The position numbers and the translations under genes were made by a program. 64,000 nt of DNA. It comes from Xestospongia bergquistia (Eukaryota > Porifera > Demospongiae > Haplosclerida > Petrosiidae). Location of the stretch: the NCBI GenBank assembly GCA_963965975.1, contig OZ014415.1, forward strand, positions 1,741,001 to 1,805,000, in the 5' to 3' direction. Of this stretch, positions 48,165-60,000 are shown one piece after another. The notes beneath the pieces were generated by a model. It searched no databases. It was not told where the DNA came from and saw only the letters and a program-made list of their open reading frames with translations. Within the stretch, counting starts at the first letter, position 1. Each line of letters starts with the position of its first letter.

Positions 48165-51100
48165 ATGATGAGAGGTATTGTCATCTTGGTGTTACTGTAT
48201 TGTTTCTGCAATGCTATTGTGGACATTGACAAAAGAACCAGAGGTAATATTAACACTTAATAAATATAATGATATTAAATATTTCCTAGGTATTCCTATG
48301 GATGTCTCACATGAAGGGAATTTCTTTTGTTTTGCCTTCTTAAGAAACAAAGCAAACATAGAACCTGGTTGTGGAGAAGCTCCTGGAAATCTAGGAATCT
48401 TTATAACAACACAAAACTCAAACCCAGTTGGTTATCGGATTCGATCTGGTAGTACCAGCTATATAAGGAATGGTACAGTCACAGCTGGAACAATTGTAAG
48501 GGAACAATATATGACACCAAATGTACCAGAAGTGAACACGTCAACATCATCAGGTGGTATAATTGTGGAAACAATTAATTCAAGTCAAAGAATTCAAGTG
48601 ATGGGATTTAGTGATTCTTTGAGTTCTAGTGATGGTTTTCTAGCTGTTCCAATAATACAATATAGATCAAATTTTACGTATGGTTATGCAAGTCTGACTG
48701 TGTCAGGAAAAGGTAGCATGGTAGCTGTTGTTGCATGTGATAACATAACCGAAAATGATATTAGATATTCAGCTGAAAATATTGGTTCCTTTCATGTACT
48801 AAGACCTCTTTATGTTAGTGGCAGTTCGGAATATCTTGGGAATGGAGATTTTTTTTCAACAAAAATGAGTGAATATAATACTTTAGTTTTGTATAGTTTG
48901 TCCCCATATAATTTTACAGGTTTTCGAGCTAACTCTAATCAACCAATTGGTTTCATGACTGGACATGAATGCGCAAAAATACTACTAGGTGGGAAAACCT
49001 GTGACCATATCATTGAACAGATACCTCCATCTTATACATGGGGCTATAATTTTTTTGTACCTCCACTTGAAAAAAGAAAAGGTTATCTATTTAAGGTCTG
49101 GCCAAGATATGAAGGTACTTCCTTCACAGTGTATTGCTCTAATGGAACAAATTTTAACATCTCAAACTTTCAATTTAATGAAATCAATGTAGACAACAGA
49201 CAAAGGTTTGAACTAAACAGTCAATCTTATTGTTGTATTCAGTCTGATCGACCATTACTTGTTATGCAGTATGGTTTCTCACATGAACATGATAATGACA
49301 ATAAATTTGGTGATCCTAATATGGTTTTAGTAGCTCCTATTAGCCAGTATTTGAACAAACATGTCTTTACTACTAATGTTAGTATGTGTTCTAAGGAAGA
49401 CAATAACGTCACACATCACTATATATCAGTGACTGTGTTAGCAAAGTACTTTGTTCCTAATGCAATATTACTAGATGGTATACCATTAGAACCTAATGTT
49501 AATAAATGGAGTATAATTAACTGCAGTCAAAATAATTCATGTGGTTATGGTATTAGTAAGAGAGTTAACATTGGTACACATACAGTTCAACATACAAACC
49601 CTAATGCTTTCATTAATGTTATTGTATATGGTTGGAGAATTGAGAAAGGATATGCCTATCCAGCTGGATATGGTATGAATCCTGTAGGAGGTGAGTGGTA
49701 TATAAACATTTAATCTTCTCAATAATCTTTCAACACATAGAAACATTCTACTCACTTGTTGCACTCAATGAATCATCACTAGAAAATAGTGAAGGACCAA
49801 TGATTGTTCGAGTATATCGATCAGGAGATGTCAGTCAATCATCAACTGTAAATTTAAGAACATTTACTACATGTTAGTTATGTTAAATGTTGTAGTGGAT
49901 ATTTGATTAACAGTGTTTTCTTTCCTTTCATGTTTATCTTCAGCTGGAGACAATGCAGCAACAAGTCAGTTTAAATAATAATATTGTATAATTAGTTTAA
50001 AATAATAACTAATATATCAAGAAATGATTAACCTCAGTTTCCTTTATCTAAGTGACAAAAAAGTTAACATTATCTTAACATTTTAATATTTTAATATATG
50101 ATAAAGCGATACATAGAGTTATATAAATTCAATATTATTCTACAGTTGGACCTAATGGTGACCTCATATCACAAACACAGACAGTCTTCTTTGTATCTGA
50201 TCAGACATTTGTAGATGCCTCATTTGTGTTCATGGATGATACTACACTTGAATCTGATGAAACATTTGGTGTTGAACTTGTTCCAAGAAATGATCTGACT
50301 TTTGGTATACCATCCAGTGTTATACTGACCATTATTGATAATGATGGTAAGTAATATTTTATTATCTCCACATTATTATTGTAAACATATGCAGGTATTA
50401 CTCTCTTTTTTAATCCTATCCATTATAATATTACTGAGGGAAATAACAATGTGACAGTTACATTAAGAACTCAAACTTCTAAACCACTTCCCACATCATC
50501 TTCTATTAGAATACAAGATCAATCCACAGGATCAGCTACAAGTAATAATTTATCAATTTTACAGTTAATGAATAATTAATTGTTTTCATAGGTGATGTAG
50601 ATTATATAGCTTTTGATGAAGTCATTGATCTTCAAGCTGGATCTACTGGATTCACATATAATGTCACTATTATATCAAACCCAGGCACTGAATCAACTGA
50701 AATATTTAATATTATCATGTCTTTTGTATCTGGAGACACTTTGACAGTCACTCATAATACAGCAACAATTCAAATCTTAGATGATGACGGTAAGAGATTT
50801 TTAATAATCTTAACATTATTTATGTTAGAATAATGAAACAATATATCGTTTTAAGGTAATGAATATCTTTAATTGTTTGTGCCTCCTTTGCTATATTGTA
50901 TCAATGATACAATTGCTATCTTTATTTTCTTGTTTGCTTTGAATTTTAAATAACTTTTATGTTCGACCAGCTCATTAAAAACATCATAGGTAGTTGTGAA
51001 CTTGGACTTGTTCCATCATTAGTTCTGGATAACTAGGAGGTCCTCCAGATCTAGAATACAATTAAAAAATTGATATATACTTAATTCAATTCATTATAAT

Positions 51101-53716
51101 TATTATAATATAATTAGAATTATAATCACTGGCTTATTAGTCATACAATAATGATCCTTGATTTTCTTTAAGCTGAATACCAATGCAGGAAATAGATTGT
51201 AATTACTATCAGAAGTAGATCATTTACAATCAATATTAGTCTCTGTTCATTATTATTGTTAACAGATGAAGGTATTGCAATCTTTTTTAATCCCATCCAT
51301 TATAATATTACTGAGGGAAATAACAATGTGACACTTACATTGAGAGCTAAAACTTCCAACCCACTTCCCACATTATCTTCTATTAGAATAAGAGATCAAC
51401 CCACAGGATCAGCTACAAGTAATAATTTATTAATTTTACAATTAATTTATAGTTGATTATTTTCATAGGTGGTGTAGATTATGTAGCATTTGATGAAGTC
51501 ATTGATCTTCAAGCTGGATCTACTGGGTTCAAATATAATGTCACTATCATATCAAACCCAGGCACTGAATCAACTGAAATATTTAACGTTATCATGTCTT
51601 TAGTATCTGGAGACACTTTGATAGTCACTCATAATACAGCAACAATTCAAATCTTAGATGATGACGGTAAGAGATTTTTAATAATCTTAATATGATTTAT
51701 GTTAAAATAATGAAACAATATATCATTTTATGGTAATGAGTATCTTTAATTGTTTGTGCCTCCTTTGCTATATTGTATCAATGATACAATTGCTATCTTT
51801 ATTTTCTTGTTTGCTTAAATAACTTTTGTGTTCGACCAGCTCATTAAAAAATATGATAGGTAGCTGTGAACTTGGACTTGTTCCATCATTAGTTCTGGAT
51901 AACTAGGAGGTCCTCCAGATTTAGAATACAATTAAAAAATTGTAATGATATATACTTAATTCAATTCATTATAATTATAATTACAATCACTGGCTTATTA
52001 GTCATAAAATAGTGATACTGGATTTTCTTTTAAGCTGAATACCAATGCAGGAAATAGATTGTAATTACTGTCAGAAGTAGAAGACCATTTACAATCAATA
52101 TTAGTCTCTGTTCACATCCATTCTTTCTCTTACTATCAATTATTCACAAAGAAAATAGCTTCTCCAAGAGTAGTTGTTGATATAAACTGCTGAAATAACT
52201 AGTTTTGTTTCTGAAGTGTTAAAAATGAGACCTACAAAAAACCATACTTTGCAGAGTTGATTGTCAATACATTTAAATGGAATAATCCAAGTAATCCCTA
52301 CATAGGCTCTGCTTCTGTGAACTTATATGTAATAGATAAAGATTTTAATATACTTATAGCCATCTAATGTTTGGTTAGACTTTATTTGGTCACAGTTACT
52401 GAAGACTAAGTGTAAATTGTCTATGAGACTATTAAGTGATATTATACATAGCTAAGTGTATGTTATTGTTTTAATTGCTAGTGAATAGCTTGTAGCTAAA
52501 ATGTCACATTTACAAGTTATGGAGAAAAATTAATGTGTTGTAGTAAGTCAAAAACCTTGCAGAGCATGTCCATTACATGGAGGCTAGAATTTAGGTATAG
52601 ATTGTTTGACCTCATTTCAAATTGTTAATAGGATAGTATTATAGAAAAAGTTTATTTATAATAATGTGTAAGTGCATTTTTTTGGATTTACTATTGATAA
52701 ATATTTTACTATGTCCCTATTCTCTTTCCAGTAATTTCATCTGAATCTGAATCTGATTTGTATAATGGATTGTATCTTGTAATTGTTGTGGTAATGACAG
52801 CAGTTGTTTGTTTATCTTGCAATATCTTACTTATACTGATTATCATGATTGTGTGTCTTAAGAATTATAAAAAGAATGATGACCTAAGATCACAGTAAGC
52901 AATCAAAAATATTAATACTATTTAAAATTTATTATTCCATATCAGACAAACCAATGACATGAATGTTGTCATGGCCATCAATCCAAAATATGTTGTAGTA
53001 GATAATTCAACTAACTTGTTAGTTATTGTAGTTATTATTAATTATATTAATAAGCTCTATTTATATTAAGTAATGAAGAGCCATTATATGAGACAATAAC
53101 AAATGATGAAGTACCTCCTCCAATTTATGAAAAAGCAGAGTTAGTTGATTACTAGTAATATCTATTGAATAATTATAATCATATATTATAGAAATGAAGT
53201 TCCAATATGTGATATTTTGCCAGATGAAGAGCATGACATACCTGTGGTTAATGCTGATTATGAGATACCAGTAGTTACTACTGATATAGCAGTAACTCCA
53301 TGTCCAGCTTATACTACTACAACATTCACTGAGACAGAAGTAATACCAGTAGTTACTACTGATATAGCAGTAACTCCATGTCCAGCTTATACTACTACAA
53401 CATTCACTGAGACAGAAGTGATACCAGTAGTTACAGTTACCACTGATTGTGGATATAAAGATGTTGATACTAGTCCAGAGTCTATTGTTGTTACTACACC
53501 AACTAAAGTGTTAGTTAATAGTAAATAGTACAACATAGTCAGTTATATTATACTTATAGAAGTGTTCCTGTAGAGGTACTACATGATAAGATTTTAGATG
53601 AGTCTTTAGTAGCAGCAGATTATGAGATATCAGTAGTTACTACTGATATACCAGTGGCTCCATGTCCAGCTTATGTTACTTCAACATTCACTGAAACAGA
53701 AATGAAGATAGACTAA
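48165..53716 (+). CDS. Receptor B3: IgGFc-type/Calx-beta membrane receptor without Ig or FN3, 1102 aa
   Basis: Fourteen exons: 48165-48243, 48290-49690, 49741-49872, 49944-49964, 50146-50346, 50395-50541, 50592-50789, 51266-51418, 51469-51666, 52732-52894, 52946-53017, 53071-53139, 53192-53509 and 53560-53716. The sum, 3309 nt, is in frame. Approximate residues: signal peptide (MMRGIVILVLLYCFCNA), IgGFc-binding-like domain 27-493, Calx-beta 494-611, 612-726 and 727-843, membrane helix within 844-897, tail to 1102. Exon 6 uses an acceptor shifted relative to B2 and B4 because the usual CAG has become CAT, costing two codons. The Ig and FN3 exons of B2 are absent; the 1065-bp intron 51667-52731 joins sequence like B2's post-Calx intron to its pre-membrane intron. 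The tail is the longest of the family, with YETI, PPPIYEKA, YEIPV, repeated PCPAY motifs and an extra cassette (YEISV). Confidence 0.87.
50395..51666 (+). repeat. Tandem duplication of a Calx-beta unit in B3
   Basis: The two-exon Calx-beta unit (50395-50541 plus 50592-50789) is repeated at 51266-51418 plus 51469-51666. The following introns are also alike (for example TAATGAAACAATATATC and CTAGGAGGTCCTCCAGAT occur after both). The offset between equivalent donors is 877 bp. B2 and B4 have a single copy. Confidence 0.88.
53265..53420 (+). repeat. 78-bp tandem repeat in the B3 tail exon
   Basis: Two in-frame 78-bp copies (53265-53342 and 53343-53420) each encode 26 residues, beginning IPVVTTDIAVTPCPAY and ending TETEV. 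They differ by one base at the end. A third, diverged start (IPVVTVTTD) follows. This doubles the PCPAY tyrosine site. Confidence 0.92.
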
Positions 53717-53844
53717 CTGTGTTAATGTAGTGTACATTTGCTGCAGTAAATATAATTCTTTTAAGTGTGTTAAGAGTATGAATTGTCACTGTGAGTGAAT
53801 TGTTCACGTTTTGGTATAAATTGTATTTAGTAATGCCTGAAGAT

Positions 53845-53850
53845 AATAAA
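53845..53850 (+). terminator. Possible poly(A) signal of B3
   Basis: AATAAA lies about 130 bp after the B3 stop. It is further away than in family A, hence the lower confidence. Confidence 0.4.
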
Positions 53851-54159
53851 TTTAACCATCTAATTTCATATTATGATCTTTTGTGAGTTTGCCAAAACTT
53901 GCTCTCAACGCAGACTGTCAATACTTGTCGTCTTTCTATACAAATAATCTCTGCTAAATATCTAAATATTACTCTATCTATTTCCACAGTTAGAACAAAA
54001 AATTTTTTGTCATGTCTAAGATATTTTGGCCCTGAATTCAGTTGATGTCTCCTTCTTTGCTGTACATCTATAGAAATGTATATAAAACATATACATTACC
54101 ATTGTTAACATATAACCTTGAACTCATGTCTATCCTCAACCTAATATTTGATGTTCCCT

Positions 54160-54860
54160 CCCTGACCATTCTGCTGAGTTCCAGTTCTAGTTATACATCA
54201 TCTTCTTGGCACTCTCCCTCTCAAATTTCTCTTATTGCTTAAACATCTATCACTTTTTAATGATTTATCTGAACATTCTGTCCCAAAACAAATTTTCTTA
54301 AAAACCTCAAACATTGCCCAAGAGTTAAAGTGTTTTGAAAGTTCATATTACATTCTCTTCTACATCTTTACCTTCTTAACCAAATACACAACTCTAATAT
54401 ACCATCACTTATGGACGTTATCAAACTTCACTAACAATTTAATTGTTCATCTGTACTTCAGCATCAATTATATAGGATGAGATCTTTATATCACACCTCT
54501 CAATCTCTTGAATTAATCTGATCATAAATTGTGCAGTCCTCAACAACTTACACTTTTGGTATTTTTTCTATAATAATTGCAAAAGAGCCATAACATTTCT
54601 TTATGTTGCATTTGCAAATCTACAACTGCACTATTTCTGATTGAGTATTACACTACAAGCAACTAGAGACAAAATGGCTTCCTATAATCTGTAAATACTA
54701 CAGTCTCTTCCAAAGATCTATATCACATGCCTACTTGATAGCGGGCTTTATTTGGACTCTTGATTTAAATTCCAACGTGTACTTGACCTTTTCGTTCTCA
54801 ACAGCACAATTTTCGCCTGTATTTTATCTAGTAAAGAGGATTCTCATTTATAGGGAAGAA
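54160..54860 (-). pseudogene. Minus-strand coding relic, copy 4
   Basis: On the minus strand, after a CTATAAATGAG run near 54850, one finds SPNKARYQVGM, YRSLEETVVF, then RNSAVVDLQMQHKEMLWLFC, then degenerate KFDNVHK and YLVKKVK pieces. Stops and frame changes are frequent. It is homologous to the copies at 29900, 43270 and 45820. Protein family not recognised. Confidence 0.45.
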
Positions 54861-55065
54861 AGAAAGAAGAAGAAGGTAAGGAAAAGTTCTGTTAGCTGTA
54901 ATTGTAAGTGTCCAATGGTCATTATTTTCCTGCGTATATAATGGCTCTTGAAGACTTGCTGCTAAAAACTTAATGTGCATTATCTTGGTTATATTAAATT
55001 AAGGAAACGATGCATAATACAACATGTTGTTCAGCTCTGTTATAAAGCCATATAAAATGATAACA

Positions 55066-55070
<5 letters not shown>

Positions 55071-55105
<35 letters not shown>

Positions 55106-55148
55106 TAATAATAATAATCATGATGATAATAAAAATAATAATAACAAT
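55071..55148. repeat. (AAT)n microsatellite
   Basis: An imperfect AAT/ATA trinucleotide run. Confidence 0.9.
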
Positions 55149-55524
55149 ATAACCTTTACATATTAGCTAACATGCAGGCAAAAACTTTGTTAAAATTTTA
55201 CAGCAAGCATAGATATGTTAATAAAATCAGGCGAAAATTTGAAATCACTACATATATTGACTACATTACAGTAAAATTTATCTTGAAATAATAATTACTA
55301 CAAGTGACAATGGAAAACCAGATTATTGTTGAGTCTAAAGCATCAAGTATATACCATTGTTAAAATAGATTGGTTGTTTAAACTGATTTTTAGTCACTTA
55401 AATTGCATACTTCCATAAAAATACATTGATAAGATAACAATATACACTGTTTTGATTAATAGAGTTATATAGTTTGTACACTTAAACAAATTAATTCTAA
55501 AAATGGACATATGTGTAGTATAGT

Positions 55525-56960
55525 AGGATGTTCATTGTGACAGCTCTTATAATTCACTCAATGACACTGTAAAGTTATCTATTGTAGTATCCAAAGAACA
55601 AGCTGGCTTCTGGTCTTTATTATTCGCATTAGAATGTCAGCACATTTAAATCAATCCAGCTGTCTATACTCTAGATCCTTGTGTGTTATGAAGAATAGTG
55701 TTCAGTGTGAATGAAGGACAGTCAATTGATCTAGTTCTTGTAACTATTGTATAATTATAATAATTAATTATAACCATTTGGCTATGAAACAGTCTCAGTT
55801 GGATGCTCCAGATCCATACATACCTGTTGCAGTACAATTGTGAATTAATTCTTTGATCTCTCTAGTTAAAATTTCATGATTTTCAGCAAAAACTCCAATA
55901 ATATTAACAAAAATGTTTAGGAATATGATAAAGAAAAAAATAAAATAAAGATTCAAACAATTTTTATCTATTCCATTGGAGAGGGAGGGGCTACCTAGCA
56001 ATACTCAACCCACCTTATTCACAATTTATAATGATAGTTGTCCTAAGTATTACATGTTTAATATGTGTACTTTATTATGATCAGGTTAGTAGTCTATTAA
56101 AAGTTATCTTTGACTGTTAGCTTGTCTGGTGTTAAACTAGTTTTAATCCAACCAAATGTTGCTACAAGTCAATAAGGCTGCTACATTTGTTTAGCTTCAT
56201 TTATAGAACAGTTAATGGTATGATATAATACTATATTCAATAGTACAACACAATAGTTATACAGTATTTCTATGGAAGGTTAATACTATTATATTAAGTT
56301 AATATGAAAGACTTGTTATCAGGTATGTTATATGTGATGGTGTATCCAGTTTATCTTTGTTATTATTGGAGTAAGATAGGTTATCTCTCCAGGAAGTAAG
56401 TGATGACCATGTGTTTAATATGTCAGATCACTGACATGACATGATCCCTTTTCATAGCCAATGTGGTCTTTATTATACCTCCATCAGCATGAGATAAAGG
56501 CACCAAGGAATGATCAATCTCTCTGTGTGTATTTTGAAATTCCATTCTTAAAGAGTACAAGCAATAGTCCTCACACACAGACTTAGCATCATCCTTGAAA
56601 ATGTTTTGGTCTAACTTATGAGATGTTAAACAGAATCTTCATTGTTTTGGCAATTAACTACATAAACTATACACTATCATCAATATATTTTAGTAATGAC
56701 AATGTGTGATATTTATTGCTCTCATTCAATATTATTTGTATTGAAAATAACCACATATATGGATTGGTTAGATCAACCCATCTATTTTTACAGTGATTAA
56801 TATACATTTCAATTAAATATTGAAATGAATTGTAATTTTTTCAAGTGTGTTTGTAGTCTCATTTTTGCATTACAATATTAATTTATTAAAAAGTAAATGT
56901 GTCATAATAACACTAAATAGACATGTACACACATGTAAAAATGGATTTGGTTGATCTAAA
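55525..56960. mobile_element. Interrupted inverted-repeat element upstream of B4
   Basis: The outer left arm (about 55430-55600, with GTAGGATGTTCATTGTGACA) matches 30950-31110. The inner left arm (about 56570-56800, with GAGATGTTAAACAGAATCTT and ATGGATTGGTTAGATCAACC) matches 31150-31300. About 970 bp of unrelated DNA separates them. The right arm is reduced to short pieces near 56940-56960. This is read as a decayed copy of the element before B2 and B3 that suffered a later insertion. Confidence 0.35.
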
Positions 56961-57042
56961 AAATCCATAGTTATTTATATTTGCAAATATTAAGGGACAA
57001 ACGCATCATCTACTTTCTGCAAGTGTGGTAACTGTAATCATC

Positions 57043-60000
57043 ATGATCAGAGTTATTGTCATCTTGATGTTACTGGATTGTTACTGCAATGCTATTGTGG
57101 ACATTGATAAAAGAACCAGAGGTAATATTAACACTTAATAAATATACTTTATATATTAAATATTTCCTAGGTATTCCTATGGATGTCACACATGAAGGGA
57201 ATTTCTTTTGTTTTGCCTTCATTAGAAACAAAGCAAACACAGAACCTAACACTGGCAGAGAAGCTCCTAAAAGTCTAGGAATCTTTATAACAACTCAAAA
57301 CCCAAATCCAGTGGGTTACCGAATTCGATCTGATAATACTGGCTATTCAAGAACTGGTACAGTCACAGCTGGAACAATTATAAGGGAACAATATATGACA
57401 CCAAATGTACCAGAAGTGAATATGGCAACAACTTCAGTTGGTATAATTGTGGAAACAATTAATTCAAGTCAAACAATTCAAGTGATGGGATTTAGTGATT
57501 CTTTTGGTTCTAGTGATGGTTTTCTAGCTGTTCCAATAATACAATATAGATCAAATTTTACATATAGTTATGCTAGTCTAACTGCATCAGCTCGAAGTTT
57601 CAACAGCATTGTAGCTGTAGTTGCTTGTGGTAACATAGCTCAAGATGATATTACATATTCAACTGAAAATTCATTTTTGGTAGTAAGTTCTTTTGTAAAA
57701 GGTGGATTTGCGCTTTCAAATCAAAAGACTTTTTTTTCAGCAGCAATGAGTGAATATAACACTCTTGGTTTACTAAGGGCATCCCGACGTGATATTACAG
57801 GTTTTCGAGCTATCTCTAGTCAACCAATTGGATTCATGACTGGACATGAATGTGCAGAAATACAACTAGGTGAAGATACTTGTGACCATATCATTGAACA
57901 GATACCTCCATCTTATACATGGGGCTATAACTTTTTTGTGGCTCCATTTGAAGTAAGAGCAGGTTATGTATTTAAAGTCTGGCCAAGATACAATGGTACT
58001 TCCTTCACAGTGTATTGCTCTGATGGAACAAATTTTAACATCTCAATCTTTCAATTTAATGAAATCAATGTAGACAACAGACAAAGGTTTGAACTAAACA
58101 GTCAATCTTATTGTTATATCCAGTCTGATCGACCATTACTTGTTATGCAATATGGTTTCTCACATGAACATGATAATAACCATCAGTTTGGTGATCCTAA
58201 TATGGTTTTAGTAGCTCCTATTAGCCAGTATTTGAACAAACATGTCTTTACTACTAATGTCAGTATGTATACTAGGCAAAATGATGATTTCACATCTCAC
58301 TATATATCAGTGACTGTGTTAGCAATGTACTTTGTCCCTAATGCAATATTACTAGATGGTACACCATTAGAACCTAATGTTACTAAATGGAGTATTATTA
58401 ACTGCAGTCAAAATGATCCATGTGGTTATGGCATTAGTAAGAGAGTTAACATTGGTACTCATACAGTTCAACATACAAATCCTAATGCTTCCATTAATGT
58501 TATTGTATATGGTTGGAGAATTGAAAAAGGATATGCCTATCCAGCTGGATATGGTATGAATCCTGTAGGAGGTGAGTGGTATATAAACATTTAATCTTCT
58601 CTATACTCTTTCAACACATAGAAACATTCTACTCACTTGTTGCACTCAATGAATCATCACTAGAAAATACTGAAGGACCAATGATTGTTCGAGTATATCG
58701 ATCAGGAGATGTCAGTCAATCATCAAGTTTAAACTTAAGAACATTTACTACATGTAAGTTATGTTAAATGTTGTAGTAGATATTTGATTAATAGTATTTT
58801 CTCTCATTTTATCTTTATCTTCAGATGGAGACAATGCAGCAACAAGTCAGTTTAAATAATAATTTTATATAATTGGCTTAAAAGGAATATCTAATTATTA
58901 AGAAATGATTAACCACATTTTCTATTTCTAAGTGACCACACTAGAGTTATCTATTACTTCAACATTTCAATATTTAATAATTGTTAAAGAGATTGACAGA
59001 GTTACGTAAAGTCAATATTATTCCACAGTTGGACGTAGTAGTGATCTCTTATCACAAACTCAGACAGTCTCCTTTGTATCTGATCAGACATTTGTAGATG
59101 TCTCATTTGTGTTCATGGATGATACTACACTTGAATCTGATGAAACATTTGGTGTTGAACTTGTTCCAAGAAATGATCTGACTTTTGGTATACCATCCAG
59201 TATTATACTGACCATTATTGATGATGATGGTAAGAAATATTTTATTATCTTTACATTATTATTGTAAACAGATGCAGGTATTACAATTTTTTTTAATCCC
59301 ATCCATTATAATATTACTGAGGGAAATAAGAATGTGACAGTTACATTGAGAGCTCAAACTTCCAACCCACTTCCCACATCATCTTCTATTAGAATACGAG
59401 ATCAATCCACAGGATCAGCTACAAGTAATAATTTATCAATTTTACAGTTAATAAATAGTTGATTGTTTTCATAGGTGATGTAGATTATGTAGCATTTGAT
59501 GAAGTCATTAATCTTCAAGCTGGATCTACTGGGTTCACATATAATGTCACTATCAGATCAAATCCAGTCACTGAACCAACTGAAACATTTAATGTTACTA
59601 TGTCATTTGTATCAGGAGGGAATCTGACAATCACTCATAACACAGCAAAAATTCAAATCATAGATAATGGTAAGAGACTTTTATTTATCCAAACATTACT
59701 TAATGCTGGATGGCAAAGTTCCCTGTTCAACTAGTATACTGTGATAACATAGAAGTAGCTGGGAATTGTTTGATCATAACTTCTCCAGAATATTATAAGA
59801 AAGTTGTAATGATACCTAATTCATTTCATTGTAGCTAGGCTTACAGTCACTGGTTTATCATTCATGTAATAATAATCCTGGAGCTTGAACATCAAAAAAG
59901 GAAATAGTCTATAGTTACTGCTAGAAGTAGGAAACCTTAATTAGTCTTAACTGAGTCGCAATTAAGAAGATTATCAAAGAAAGAATGAATTGAAAGATTT

